Of a stretch of 64,000 bases of DNA, positions 36,001-50,200 are shown in pieces (position 1 is the first letter of the stretch; every line of letters starts with the position of its first letter). The stretch lies in assembly GCF_022458985.1 (NCBI RefSeq), contig NC_061782.1:7023672-7087671 (forward strand). The letters are read 5' to 3'. Origin of the DNA: Mugil cephalus. Lineage: Eukaryota; Chordata; Actinopteri; Mugiliformes; Mugilidae. The position numbers and the translations under genes are program-made. Under the pieces are notes generated by a model. It was not told the DNA's origin and searched no databases. It worked only from the letters and a program-made list of their open reading frames with translations.

Positions 36001-37975
36001 GAACGCCTCTACCAGATCATCCAGCAGCTCGTGCCGTCTGTGAGTCATCAACCAGCAGCGCTGTTTGCTCTCTTAATTAATTTTTCTTATTATTTGATTT
36101 GAAACCCCGCTGACGGTTTTTTCTCCACGCGCAGTCACACTACCTGGGCATGAGCCTCCAGAACATGAACCAGATGCAGTTCGTCCCTAAGAAGGACTAC
36201 GTGGCCAACCGGCTAGTGAGCGGGGTCCTGCAGCTGGCCAAAAACACTTCCCTCTTCCTGGACGAAACCCAGCTGGAGCAGGGACAGCTGGACGCGGCAG
36301 GTGAGGCCCACTAGAAACCACAAGGGGACGACACTGAGGAGACTTTATACCCGATACTGTCAGCACTCATCAGGCTGGATCTCTTCCTCTGTTTGTGTTT
36401 TGTGCCGTAGGTGTGCGTAACGTTACGGCCCTGGGGAACCTGATCTCGTGGCAGAAGGTTGATTATGACTTTAACTACCATCAGATGGAATTCCCCTGCA
36501 ATATTAACGTGCTCATCGCGTCAGAGGGCCGCTCGCTGCTGCCGGTGAGGACAATACACACACACACAAACACACACACACCCATCACTGATCCATCCCA
36601 ACACCCTCCTCCCCCCGTCATCCCACTCTCCTCGGCCCGACCGGGCCAGGGAGGGGGTTAGGTTTCCTCATGAGACAGAACTGTGTCAGACGCTGGAGGT
36701 TGTTTCCAGCCGGCGTCACGCTGCCACCTCGGGCCGCCATTGGTCGGACGCCGCAGCCCCTCCGGCCGCCGGCTTTAGTGCCGAGTCTCGCTCTGTTGCG
36801 AACGGCCCCGAGGAATGTGCTGCGTGCTATTCCTGTTGTGTTGGTCTGGTGGGTTGCCATGGCGGCAGCTGTGTGCCACAGGAACAATCCGGGGAGAGGC
36901 GTCAGGCTCGGCCGCCTATTAGTCCCGCAGCGAAGGGCGGCGTGCTGTAAACAACTCCCACATTTTTGATAGAAGTCAGGAGTGCACGGCGTCCGTGTTT
37001 ACATTAAACTGATATTGGCCGGTGGGCAGCTGGAGGGTCAACCTGCTCAGAAGCTTCACTGTCGGCTCGCCAAGGCTTTGCTTCTGTCGTGTTTGCTATG
37101 AAGTTCTGAGCACATGTCAGACAGGGCCTACTTTGCATAGCAACACCACTGGGGATATATATATATATATATATATAAATATAAAAAGCCAATGTGTCTC
37201 TTTGTCTCCACAGTCTGACTGTCAGATACACCTACAGTCTCAGGTTGCTCCAACCCACATGGAGGAGTATTTGAGCAGCATCCACATGCATCCGCAGTCC
37301 TCATCGCAGCTGAACAAGTTCAGAGTCTACCTGAGCGTGGCCCGACTGCTCGACTACAGCATCTCAGATGAAGTGACGAAGGTGAGACGCGTTCTTCGCA
37401 TTGAGGTGCACGCAAACGAACGAAAACCCAGTGAACGATTTCCTTCTTCCTTCATGCACCCAGCAGGCCTGAACCGAATGCTGTGACCGTCCGTTTATTG
37501 AGCAACCTGTTCCCGTTAATATGCATCAGCTTCTGTTTGTACTCTGCTTTCAGGCAGTGGAAGACGACTTTGTAGATATGAGGAAGGACGACCCACAGAG
37601 CATATCTGCCGAGGACCTCCACAGGCTGCTCGTTGTGGCGAGGTTGGCCGGGACTAAGTCCCTATAATTACTTTAACTTCACCCTTATTTCCAGTGACAC
37701 TTCAAGTGCCACGTACCGTATGACATAACGTCTTGGGTTAGGCACAGAAAAAATAAAAAGCAAGACTGTGTATCTCCGGGATTGTCCTAGCTAGGAGACA
37801 CCTGTTATTGAAGCCGAGACGTGTCCTGACTGTGGATCTTGTGCGCAGGTTGCTGTGTCTGAGCCTGGGACAGACGTCTCTCTCCAGAGACGGCTGGCAG
37901 AGAGCCAAGCACATCGAGACGATGCGGACGAGTCGGGTGGAGCAGCACAAGTGTGTCAACGGCAACGAGCCGTAA
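30023..37975 (+). CDS. mcmbp: Mini-chromosome maintenance complex-binding protein
   Basis: MCMBP binds MCM2-7 subunits in the nucleus and affects their assembly, stability and unloading. Exons: 30023-30080, 31204-31295, 31435-31575, 31687-31728, 31842-31931, 32597-32738, 33603-33748, 33837-33934, 34033-34205, 35705-35828, 35922-36039, 36135-36300, 36411-36544, 37214-37381, 37554-37642, 37849-37975. They give 635 residues in one frame (human 642). Conserved blocks include [83 protein letters not shown] and [18 protein letters not shown], ending in CVNGNEP. The intron after 31931 is of the AT-AC type (separate entry). The middle exon at 32597 encodes an acidic stretch ([10 protein letters not shown]). 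There are no catalytic motifs. Confidence 0.97.
31932..32596 (+). other. mcmbp: U12-type AT-AC intron of mcmbp
   Basis: The 5' end reads ATATCCTT, the exact consensus for minor-spliceosome AT-AC introns. The 3' end is AC at 32595-32596. TTCTTTAAC at 32578-32586, close to the U12 branch-site consensus TTCCTTAAC, ends 10 bases before the exon. No GT donor in a suitable position fits the frame, while this junction joins ...WAKE to [10 protein letters not shown] in phase 0, matching the position of human ...VKEAYVNANQARV. Confidence 0.85.
32880..33415. mobile_element. Probable hAT-like repeat in mcmbp intron 6
   Basis: The left end GATTGACTGATATGGATTTT and the right end reversed, GATCGACGGATATATCGGGC, form an imperfect inverted repeat, and both lead into GGGCCGATA. 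The interior has no transposase frame. The sequence type (gggccgatacc, ggccgatggccg) is like common teleost non-autonomous hAT repeats as I remember them. A CTTATTTTTAGGGGTGCT stretch near 33203 is shared with about 29624, so other repeat debris may be nested in both. Confidence 0.5.
34255..34375 (-). mobile_element. Tc1-like fragment in mcmbp intron 9
   Basis: GTGTCCTGTGGTGTCTGGTA followed by GTGGTTTTAATGTTTTGGCT and GATCGGTGT resembles the end of the same Tc1-like family seen at 2785-3052, whose right end reads ATGTTATGCCTGATCGGTGT. Only one terminus is visible, so it is a truncated relic. Confidence 0.5.
37155..37177. repeat. TA dinucleotide microsatellite
   Basis: About eleven AT units in mcmbp intron 13, some 35 bases before the exon at 37214. 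Length variation here could sit close to the branch site. Confidence 0.85.
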
Positions 37976-38042
37976 TCACACTTGGAGGACGGCTCTCGTA
38001 TTTTGTTGTTTTTTTTTTCTTTTGATACCTAAAAAAATTTGT

Positions 38043-38048
38043 AATAAA
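38043..38048 (+). other. mcmbp: mcmbp poly(A) signal
   Basis: AATAAA 68 bases after the mcmbp stop codon, followed by T- and GT-rich bases. This implies a very short 3' UTR. Confidence 0.65.
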
Positions 38049-38392
38049 GATGTTTTTCATGTGCCATATAGTTCAGGTCGTCGTCAACTTTTTATTTTTT
38101 TACTGCACAAACTTGGATATAATAATAAAAAAAAAAAAAGTATTTTACCTAATCTACTAATGGTTTTAATGGTATGTACGGGAACATCAGTTTTTCAAAA
38201 ATTCTCCGTTTATAAAATCATCTCAGAACTGTAAATAAAATAAAATTCTGTAGGATTATTTCTCATGTGTGTTCTTCTCGTGCCGGTGCAGGTGAAGAGC
38301 AAACATTCGTCTCCGCTCCCAAGGACACTCCCTGCGTTTTCATTTGCCTCGACAATAAACCTCATGCACACACACTCCTTTCACTCACGCCT

Positions 38393-41201
38393 TTTATTCC
38401 AGCGGAACATGTTCCCAGACAATAATCGTACAGCGCAAGTAACGCACTCGTAGAAGATGAAGAATAAATAGGATACTTTAATATACAATACAATCTCATT
38501 ACACTGTGGAAAACGATGACAACAGTCAGTTGGTAAGGAGGAAAGACATGACCACAGACATTCAGATGGAGCAGTGCTAATGATGTTAGAAAATGTGCTT
38601 GAAACAGTGCAAATCAAATGCTTGACGATCTCTAGAAGATAGTTTTGTCGCGATCCTAACGGGAGGGAAGGAGAAAGGGAGGGAGGGACGGCCGGAGACC
38701 AAAAAAAAAAAAAAAATGAGGCGATTGCAAAAAGCACTTGGTGTGAGGACAAAAGAAACGAAACAAAAATAAATCTCACCCAGCAAATACAGCATCAAAT
38801 ACAACTGTCAGCGTGTCTGCATATAAAAAGTTAAAACACTGACTCCCTAGCGTTGTTGTGGTCTCTCGTCAGGAATGTTTTTTTTTTTTTTAGCTTAACA
38901 CATTTACACCATTTCAGTACAGAATAAGCCTCTTTTCTCTGCTTGTGAGAACTGCTCCAGTGTCCTGGACCCGAAGTTTAAAACACATTTTTTATTTATT
39001 TATTATTTTTTTTCCCACCCCCTCTGCATTAAAAGTTTGCATTACGACTATGCCCTTAAAGCGTTGGCAGCACCACACACTTAATCAGCAGCAACCCACA
39101 AAGCAGCCAAGACCACAGTCTTATTTAACAACTATTAATCTGTGCACAAAAAACAAAAAAAAAGTGTCCCACATCTTATTTGCTGGTGAGCAAGCTGAGT
39201 GCAGAAAACACAAAATATGAAACGTGTGATCTGTTATCTTGGGATATTTCATCTCAAAGCAGTCCAGACTATTATTTATTCTAAACAGTATATGCATCAG
39301 GATAAACTGGTTCATAGATTCTTCTTCTTGTGCCCCGTAAACAAGGGGTCACAACGAAGAGATTAACGGGTTTTTTGAGGTTAATGAAAAAAAAAAAAAC
39401 ATGTACAATAAAACCACGTTTACAGCATCATCGCATATAAATACAGCTTGAACTCTAAGGCAAACACTCCTAAATACCAGCAGCAGCAGTGATGACTTTA
39501 CATCCTTCAAATCTGCTCATTTCCACACAGGAAATATGTAAATATGTATATATGTGTGTGTTCGTGTGCCAGTCTCTGGATGAAATCTCCCAAGATAAAG
39601 CGTGATGACTTACAGTAACCCTGGACATAACATCGTATACAGTACACCAAATGTAACACGTAAGAATGGACTTAAAAAGGTAGATTTTGCCATAAATACC
39701 TGATATACATAATCCCACTTCAATTCCCTGTTAAGGCAAAAAAATGCTTTCAGTTTAGGGGAGTGCATAAAAGCGTCAGTGTTTCTAATAACTTGGTTGG
39801 TGCGATTGCATATAGACATAATTATATGCTACTCTCCCGCCTTTGTCAAAACATGCAGTGTCAATCGCTGAACGAGGATTCAGATTCAAACAAACCCCTC
39901 ATGTAATTGAATAGGTATTTCAGTTCATATGTATCTATCAAAAAACAAAAAAAAAACAAAAAACAGAAGCTCTCTGGTTATTTAGCAGTGTCAGCACTGG
40001 GCTTCTTCTTTTCCAAATATAATGCTCATAACTCTTCAAACGTGTTTAGCTTCCAGCTCTTTATCCATACAAAAAAAAAAAAAAAAAGCTGAAGAAGAAG
40101 AAGAAGAAAGCTCTACTCAGGGACATATTAACAATACTCACTGTACATATCGACAACCAGGTTACTCTGATTAAGGTTCTTAAAGGTGTAGTTGTTGTTC
40201 CTTTAACGGTATTATCTTCTAAGTTACACTTGACAACACTGAAGTTACATAGGATAAACTACGTAGGGTTATGTCGCCTGGCTAGTTTCCGACAGCTATA
40301 CAAAGGGTAATATATCTAACACAGAACTAACTGTCCTTTGGGAATCACCAAAAAAAAAAAAAGTTATTTGGTTGGATTTCTACGACAACTGATACAAACC
40401 GAAGGTTATTTCATTACGAGGCCTAGCATATCACAAACGCCAATAAGTGGACCTGCACGTACAGGATGACATACAGTACAAGATAAAAGTCAGAGTTGGT
40501 CTTTCAACATGCAGCTGAAACGCTTATCTGCGCCGTCAGTTGTTACCCTTTAACCTCACATGCAGAAGCATCGCGGGTTCGTTAAAGAACTTCAGACTGA
40601 GGACGGTGACATGTTTACATACACAAAAAAAAAAAAAAAAAAATACTCTGCATACCACTCTGGAAGTACGTGACTTTTAAAACGTCTTAAAAAGTTAAAT
40701 ATCATTTTTTTAGTTCTATGTCTCTTAAGTTAAGTCTCGTCTTAACGAGAATAAGAAATCTGTCTCTACATTTAAACAGTAGGGAGTATTTCTGGAGTGA
40801 GTTAGGATTTAGATGGAGGTTGCGCTAAACACTTGCCCAAATACTCTAATGTAGACATTTACATGAGAAATGTCATGCTATTACCATTATTGCAATTTCC
40901 CTGGTGTGCAAGGTAGCATGGCAAAAGATCTATGAGTCATTTATATCAAAAACTAATCAGGGGCGTCCATCATCATGTGCACGTAAACATGCTCACTGCC
41001 GTGTTGGGGCTTGGGGGGGTTTATATTCGTCAGTTCTGTACAAGAGTCAACGTTTAAGAGGGCGAGTTTAACTGAAGGGCAAACCTAAGAGCACATGTCT
41101 TGGTCGAGGAGTGACGCTATGTGCAAGCATTTCGCTACTGCTACCGTACAGGAAGTTTTCTACATGACATACGACTATAAAATCCTGCTACAATGAAAGC
41201 A
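38393..41201 (-). other. inpp5f: inpp5f 3' UTR, about 2.8 kb
   Basis: No coding signal lies between the inpp5f stop and the mcmbp end. AATAAA on the minus strand is at 38393-38398, about 350 bases from the mcmbp signal, and would give a long 3' UTR. Several A-rich runs (38701-38716, 40072-40087, 40625-40643) and short open frames look accidental. A shorter 3' UTR from other signals is possible. Confidence 0.45.
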
Positions 41202-44200
41202 CTAGATCTGAATGATCCTGGTCTGGCACTGTGTAAACATTGCCTTCAGCTCACTCTCTTGGGCCTCGCTGACGGTGTCCGGCTCCGGGCTCTTTTGTAC
41301 CTTTGCCACGGCAAAATTGATGCCCTGGGTGAGTCCCGCCTGGGTGAGGCTGGCCACCTGCACCATGGAGCTCTTGATCTTGGCAAAGGGGGACACCACT
41401 CGGCTGCCGTTGCTGTCGGCCGGGGAAGGGCCGAGGCTGCCCTCCATCTGTGAAGACAGACTCTTCTGAGAGCCTCCTGAGACTGCAGAGCTGGGCTTCT
41501 GGACGGTGAGGAGGTTGGAGTTGGAGGTAGAGGATTGGACGTCTAGCTGCGACGGCCTTGGGAGCTGGGGCTCCTCCTGCTCTGAGCTCGGCTGCTTGGT
41601 GGAGTCGGCCGGGACGGACGCTGCCGGGTTGGGGGGAGCTACGGCCGGCAGCGGCCGCTCTCCGAACACCTCGACGGGTTTGGTGTGCGCGTCCTGGACG
41701 AACTGGTGGCAGTAGGCGTCAATTGGAGTACCAAAGTCAATCAGGATGGCTTCTTCGGCCACCGACGCCGACCCGGGAGACTTGTCGTCGCTCACTTGAG
41801 AGGGGCTTTCCTGTTTCCCATCACAGCCAGTCACCCGGATAACTGAGGGGATGTTGAGCTCCACGCTACCGATGGACTGAGAGCGACTGCCCAGCCGCGG
41901 GTTGGACGCTACGATGCCGCAGCTGGGCAGCACATAGTCCACGTTTTCCAAGGAGCCTGCGCACGGGTGCTCCGGGTCCGAGTTGTAGGAGTCCGAGTCA
42001 GAGGAGATATCAAAGCGCTCGCCCCCAATGTCTTTTAGGCCCCCCGCGCCGGGGTTGCTATCCGACGTCTCCAGGCTGCTGTCCGACTTCCACAGGTTGA
42101 CGTGCATAGTTGGTTTCAGGAAATTGACCTTCACGTCGGGCTTGGAGAAGGTGCCCAGCTTGCCGAGGGGCTTGAAGGGGCCGATGTTCACATTCGTCTT
42201 GGTCTGTTTCACTTTCTGATTGAGCGAGGAAAACTTGTTGAGGAGGAAACTTTTGCCCTGCGCCAGGCCAGAGGCTTGGCCTTGGTCGGCAGGTTTGTTC
42301 TGGATCCCCATTATGTCCTCATGAGGTTTACTCTGCCGCCTGCAACGCAGACACAGGCTTAAGTTCTACCAAGCGTAACTGCTTTAAAATGCTCATTACT
42401 TTTAAATCATTAAGAGCGAAAAAGCTGAATAACTATCTTATTAGCCCTTACCTCTCTAGCTTCTTTTCAACCACGAGCAGGTCCAGCCCCGTGGCCTGTT
42501 TTGTTATGCGGAGCATCTCAGCTATGCATTGCAATGTATCTGAAACGTGTCACAGCGTCAGTACATCATTTACCCTCTTCTTGCTGCTTAGAGAATTTAA
42601 ATTGCATCCTACCTTTTCCGTCATCCTCAGGGTTTCGCGTCGCCGCTCTCAGAGTGTGAAAGTATCCACTCGTCTCCTCGTTCCTGTAGTGCAGACGCAT
42701 GCAGCAGAACTTCGGCTTCCCAAACAGAGTTGGCTCCGGACCTGTCGAAGGAAACGCAACTTATAACACCCTTGCCTTCTTCTTCGCATGAATCATAATC
42801 CTTGAAGATATTGCTAAAAGGTTACTGCGAAACTGTTAAGGACACTTTCAGGAAGTGTCGGTGACTCAGTGAGTGTAGAAGAAGATTCACTTCTCCTTTG
42901 AGTCTCACCAATTTCGATCTTTTCCAAACCCTCCAAGTTGAGCCGTTGGTACTGGTTGACTTTATCTGCCTCTTCATCATAGCTACAAGAAAATAAATAC
43001 AAACGTAAGTGAATGCACGAGAACAACATCCAGTTGTTTGGTAGTTTAAACTCCGACTTACTACGCGATGTAATAGGCTTTGTCCGACAGGAGCAGCAGC
43101 ACATCCACGTCTTTGTTGGTTGCATCAATGAGACTGGTGGGAAATGAGAGAATTGTGTTGCAAAAAGAGCACTGGACAACAACATCAAGTACTAACGTTC
43201 ATAGAGGACGGCCGGCTACTAACCTCATGTCGCAGTTAATGAGGGCCCACCCTCCGTGAAACTTCTCATCATCTGGCAGCAACAGCTGCATGTAGGTCTG
43301 CAGCAGGAGGCTGACCTGCTCCTGTGCTCCCCTCTGGCTCTCCTTCTCTTTCTCTTCATGCTCCTTCTCCTTGCTGAAGATGGAGTAGAGGTCTTCCGTC
43401 ACCGGCAAGCCCATCATTAGATCTGCAGAGAGACATTTGGAAATATCAATCGAGGAATTGCACATAGGTAACAATACATTCAACAGCTGTAACGTCTGTT
43501 TTCCGTACCAATGACCGCTTGTCTGTAGGCGTCTCTAAAGCGGTTCAGGTAGTAACGGTTGGCTGAGTTCACACCGTCCTTCATCACACCAGCCAGTTTC
43601 CTCTCCCCCGTCCTGGTGAAATCTCCCTAAAACAAAAAAAGGATGTTAAATGTAACATTTTATCTCACCTTTGAGTCGTGACACTCTTTATAGACCACTT
43701 CGCAACAGGTCAAATAAGTCAAAATACCAAACCCTCTTTTAGCACTGAGAAATATGAGAAATATGCAACTCTTTGGTTATTGAATGCTTTACTGTGTGCA
43801 CTATCTAATCACAGACAGTCTCTGTCTGGTGCCTGATTGCAAACAGAACATTTACAGTAAGAGAGCAATGCCATGAGAGTGGCAAGAGTGAACTATAACA
43901 TAGCTGCATGGCTACATAATTAGCAAACACCTGCTATAAAGCCAGCGTGGGTTCAGATTCAGGTGATAACTCTCTGTAGGTTCATCCCCTAACCTCACAC
44001 CCTCGCAGTGTTTTCACAACGCCATGAAAAATATTAGTCATAGCTGCTTTAATTCCACACATTTCAGTAGATATTTCTCATTCTGATGTGGTAATGTACT
44101 AAAATACTATATGTTCCGTCAAAACTTTACTTATATAGCACTTTTCATACAAAAATATGCTTCACACAAATTAAAACATAATACACATACACAACAAGAA

Positions 44201-47200
44201 ACAAAATCAAGCATCCACACACACACACACTAAAACTTGTTACCGAGACATTTACATCTGCTGTTTACTAAAACAGACAGATGTAGTCGTGACTGCGCGT
44301 TCGCAAACGACGGCGTTACCTTGAGAGCTGCTGTGCCTGCGTACTGTCGGCTGATGGTGTCGCCGTTGTTGGCCCACATGACCTGATAAATCCTGTAGCA
44401 CTTGTACGGCAGAGGCTGCTCTGGAGGCATCACACCCAGTTTCTTCAGCTGCGGGAAGAAAAGAGAAGAACGCAACACCAATGATGATATGGCGATATTT
44501 ATTCTTAGAAATGTACTTAAAAGCAAACACGGTTGCAGCTCTTCCGATATTTAATGGGCTCCTTTAACATTTGCACTAATACGAGTTTCACGAGGAACAA
44601 GGTAACTTTCATTATTAAATGTTAACTGCGCTAGGAATTAATGAAACACATATGGAAAGTAGCACCTGCGACAGGCATAGAAGACAAATGTGTCCAGAAA
44701 AGATAAAAACCTCACCTGCTGCTCCATCACCGCCCGAGCAATAGCAGCTTGGACCACGTTGGTCCTGTCGAGACAGTCCATGCAGTTGACTCTGAAGATT
44801 CCCTCCTGCTTACAGATGACTCCTGCTTGGTCCACCCTAACGGAGGGAGACGGATATCAATGGAAATCAGATTTTTAGGCTCATAACTCCAGCGTTTACT
44901 GCTATGATTTCACTGGCCTAGTGTTGCAAAACACCGCCTTGACACTCACCAGGCCCACTTCATGTCAGTGATGATATCAGAAATCGCGTCAGTCAGTATC
45001 TGCACATTCTCAAACTTCATACCGCGGCTGAGAAACGGGAAGTAAGAAGAATAAAAAGGAAGGAAACGCACTGCGGTATGAAATTGTTTGGAGTACGAGT
45101 GCGATTGACAAAGAAGCGATACTGGTGCGTGTTGCGCTTATCTCACCAGTGCTCATGGAAGTCAAATGAGACGTATGTGAGGTTTGGGTTGTTGTAAAGC
45201 AGGACTTGCTTCAGATATGCGTCGCCGATTATCTTCTCCCGGCCACTTTGGTCCACTAAGTTAATGATGACCTGAAGAAGACGGTGAATAGTGCCGTCAT
45301 TTAGCTTTGTGGTGCAGAACAATCCACACACACACACACTAAAGGGCTAAATAGTAGAGAAAGGCAGACTAAACTTGATTCACTATTTTTAAAAAGCAGA
45401 ATGTGACGTAATTTCAAAAGCTACAAAGCTACAAAAACGAAATGTCACAGCTACATGTTAAATTCTATTTTATATCACGCGCTACAACCTCAGTAAGAAT
45501 ATTCACACTATACGAACGTGGCCATATGACCACAATGGTGTTATATTTAAACAAAAAAAATCCCTGCACAAGACTGATGCATGCAAGAACTCTGTGCACA
45601 ACATGAGCACCCAATACACAAGCAAAGCAAACCCACCTGCTTCTTGTAGAGTTTAAGCTGTTCTTCAAAGTGAGACCCAAAGTAAGACATCGTCTCCTTC
45701 TCTCCTAAAACATTTAAAAAAATATACATAAATAAATCTGGTTAAAGTCTAGTTAAAGATGCTGAGAGATCTACAGAGAGGTTTTACAGCATTTTAACTA
45801 TTTTTTTTTTCCAATGCAAGTCAACAGGAGGCTATTGAGAAATCACATCAACTCATCATGTAAAATTTATGATTTCTCCAAATTCAAAAAGGCAAGTGGA
45901 TCAAAACCCTCCGACTGACGCATAACAGTATTTTGTTAATATGTAACACATAAGTCATACTCAAACCGCAAAGAGGACACCGCTACTGAAAGAAATGTCT
46001 GCTTAAAGGTAGAAGTACAAAAATAACTGCACTGCACTTAAACACAGAGTCTGAGGACGTCTCCGCCTGCAGTTCATTTGTTCTACTCTGAATCAGCAGA
46101 TTAGTTTGTAACTAAGCATTTTCTGCTTGGTTCGGTTCTCTTTCACGGAAGAATCCAGGTGAAGCAAATGAAACTGCATCACGACACTTTCAACTGTGCT
46201 TCCTGGTCCAAATGAGTCAGGGGCTAGACTGAGAAAATAAAAAAAATAAATAAATACGGGGAAGAATGACCTGTGCAAGCAAAACCAGACCAGACCAGGC
46301 CAGACCAAAGATAAATAAATTAAAAAAAATACATAAATCCAGGAAGAATGACCTGTGCAAGCAAAACCAGACGAGCAGAGTGCTGAATGCACTTAGCAAA
46401 AATGTCCTGACAATACTGCACAGCTCCCCACTTCGAAAAGACGTGCTGCCTTTAGACTTCAGAGCAGAACAAACTAGCCAATGCCTGCATTAGCTAGACC
46501 AGTCTTGCAGCATGCACGTGGCACTAGGGTCGGATCGAGGCTACCTCTGCCTCTCCGGGTCAAAACAAACCGAACCGAGGATTCAAACGTGCTACGGTTG
46601 AATTTGAAGCCCGGACAAATCATGCCAAAGAGTATTTATGCAAGAGAACGTCGTCCTGCTGACCTTTCTCCAAGCGTGGTCGGGGATTGTAGCGATACCC
46701 CGCCTGGCTCCAGAAGACGGGCACGGAGCCACGAGTCTGCACGAAGGATAGAGTGTGGCTGTGCACGTGGATCAACTGCTCCGTCTCCACATAGTTAGCC
46801 ACATGGCCGTCCGTGTCCACGCCTCTCCGTTTGTACCGCATCCCTGTGGGGAAGAGGAATGCATTAGGCCCATTAAGAACAATGATGAATTAAGTCACTT
46901 GTGAGAGTACTAAAAATACGTCCCAGTTACACAACACATCCCATTTATTTAGGCTGAATCGGAGCTGAGGTTATAACGCTACGGTGGCAGCTCTACCTGC
47001 GCGGTGGCGGCTACGTCTGGAGATGAGGGCCACGGTGAAGCGGGGATGGATGTCATCCACACAGGTGATTTCCTTCGGCGGCGTCTCGGGGCTGCTCCTC
47101 TCCTCGTCAGATGTCTCATTGTAATTCACCACCAGCTCCTCCACCTGTACAAAGCCCTGGATGATTGGTATCACCCAGAAGTCAACGTCCGGGACCTGGA

Positions 47201-50200
47201 GAATTCACAAAGCAGACACAAAGAAAGAAAAAAAAAGAGAGCAGGACAAGGAGATTAAAACACCGTTTGGCAAGTCGATAAGGAAGTGCTTTGCATCCCC
47301 AAATAAGATAATCTGTCCTAACTCAGAGCAGCTAAGCCTTCTTCTGAGTGAGTATTTTCATACTCCTCTGATAAAGCCCTGCTAATTATCAGCACCTTCA
47401 ACTGCCACACTTACAGTGCACGGCAATGCCGACTTTGAACGGGGGAAAAGTGAAACACAATGACTGTGCCAACAAAGAAAAAAAACATCCAGGAACAGAG
47501 TGTGTTCATTCTCTAAAAATAGAAACACACCAATAACCTCTATGTACTTCTATGAGGAGGGAAAAAACAAAACAACTACCTGCAGGTCAATAATGTCTTG
47601 GATCATGTGTTTATTCCAGAAGAAGCGGTCATCCACCTTTTCACAAAGGATTAAAACACAACAGAGTCAAATTTCTCGATGTACAATAGAAAGGAATAAA
47701 GCGTCCAATTCTGCAGAGGTGTTGTTCAAAAGTACCTGCTTCCACAGGGGTAAGTTGGACTTTTCCGAATCTCCCTGACGCTGCACGCTGTTCGTCAGGT
47801 CGTAGGTCATGCTGTAGTAGAAGGAGTCGGAGTCCATGAAGATCTTGTACAGCTCGTCCAGCAGCCGCCTCTCCAGGCGTTCCTTCTCCTTGTTTTCTTT
47901 GACCTGGAAGGCAGGGGAATACTGGATTGGAGAGGTGGATAGACAACACCATTAAGTTGACAAAGCAAAAAAAAAAAAAGAAGAAAGATTGGAAATCCTA
48001 AGAAAACCTCTAGTAAAAAGAAAAACATGAGGGAAAGGGTGTTTGAATAAAAATGGAACAAATCGATACCTTTTTCTTGATGGGAACAGCCACGTTGGAT
48101 TTGATCTGACTCAAAGTCTTCATCAGGAACTTCGAGTCGTCCGGAGACTGGGCCAGTTTCTCCGCTTTGTCGATTCCAAAATGATGCTTCTTGCAAAGCT
48201 GCAGTGATGTGCAGAAGGCAAAAGTTTAATGTGATACCACCTTTTCATCAAACAACAAATAAACGGCTACTTTCCACACGACAGTACACTAAATAATCCT
48301 AATATGAACACGGTGACCTATAGGTTTTCTAGAAGGGCACAAGGGGTTAACTCAGGAGAACAAGGACGAGGTCTAAAAGCCACTAACGAGCGTCCTCCTC
48401 TGTTTTTACTCACTTGAAAATATTCTGTCTCACCATCCATGAAGCTTCCCTGAAAAACTGACATCTTAGCAACCTTTATCATCTACTGCAGTGATTATAT
48501 ATCTGAGAGTAATTTCAACTCAGGATGTGGAACATAAAAGAGAATTTTTTGATGAAATTTCAAAAAAACAAAAAGAAAATTATATCCTCTACAAATTTTT
48601 TCCACCACTGTCAAAGATGAATCACACAGTGACTCATCCAGGGTATTCTTGGTTTCATTACATGACAGTTTCAGATTCTCAGACGTTCTGTTAGAGTATA
48701 AAGAAAGACCGAATCTTAAATAACGTAAAACATAACTTCATGAATCCCGATTCATTTACGGCATTAGCGTGCATACCTCCAACTCCAGCTCCTGAGGCTC
48801 TTCGTCGGACAGAGGGATGACAGCTATCTTGGTGATCTTGTAGACTTTGTGGTCACCTGGTAAATTGCCAACCAGCGCTTTCTGCCGGATTAATACGAGG
48901 CCCAGAGGGAGATCTGCCAAGAGGAGAGAGAAGAAGAGGGGCGTTGGGTGCAGAATTCCTCACATTCTGTAAGGTGTGAAGGAAGCAGTTGCACGCCAGT
49001 CACCGGCCGCGCATTTTTTTAAATAACGCAACACAAGACATCTGGCAAATAAATATTTATATGATGTTAAATCTATTAGATGTACCGGAATAATATAACA
49101 TGTTCATATATTTTCAAATACCCCGAGGCCCACAGAGTCACGTCATGAGCCAATTCATCACCATTAGCTCACTCCTCTTCATAAGCACACACATTTCAAA
49201 GTACATTAACACGTTTCTTTTTTTTTCACGCCTTTACTTGTGAATAAGAAAACATACTAAGCATGGGAAGATTTTGTGCCCCCGTACACACACACACAAA
49301 CACACACACACACAGAGGCGGCAATTACCGGATGATGAATGTGGTGGCAACAAGTAGCTGAAGGAAGAAATGTTCATTCTCCACGTACCTGTGTGAAGCT
49401 GTATCTTTCCAATGACTCCTTCCACCAAACCCAAACACACCGGGTTCCAGGCCAACAGCAGGTCCGTAGCTGAAACACAAACACGGACATGAAACATCAG
49501 AAACGGTGGACACGCTACAGGGACGACGCCGCCGCGAAACCAAAACATCTCATAAAAGCATCTTCATGTGTCAGGACGAGTCGAAATAGCTCAACATACT
49601 TGAAGTGCGAGTTATTCAAACAGAAAGTGTCTCTACGCAATCATGGCCGAGGGATTTCCTGTTATACACACACAGAAACTTGTTTTAAAACACTCGCCTC
49701 GAGTGACTTGCAGACTTGGCCTAAATATTGAAGCTGGGGTAAAAGGAAGTAACAGCCACAGACCGAAGGATCCAAGTCTATATTTCTTCACGCACATTTG
49801 TGCCAAAGGTACAACTACTAAACAGAGTGGAAAACAATTATGATATTATGATTTGATTTTATCAAGGAAAGAGTCGCTTAATTTGAGGAGACAAACTTCC
49901 AGGTCAAGTGGGTTAAAGGTGAGGCACAAACAGAGCGAGTAAACAAAAAAAAAAACGCTCGGCAATTGTGGACAGATTAAACTCCACGGTGAGGGAAATT
50001 GGAAAAATGTGAAGGGTGTGGCTAAGAGGTGGAGAACTGTAAGCAGCCTCAGACAATGACTCTTCCTGTTCCACAAGCCAGAGAACTTCATGTGCAGTGG
50101 GGGGTGAGGTGGGTGAGGGTGGGGGTGGGTGAGGGCCTCGCAGAGAAAACACAAAAAGAAAATAACAGTAAAACCTCCCTCTGGATGTGCAATATCATGG

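Noticed and set aside
44120-44200. Sequence like TTATATAGCACTTTTCA in inpp5f intron 13, resembling a common fish repeat tail
   Set aside because: Too short and ambiguous to assign to a repeat family.
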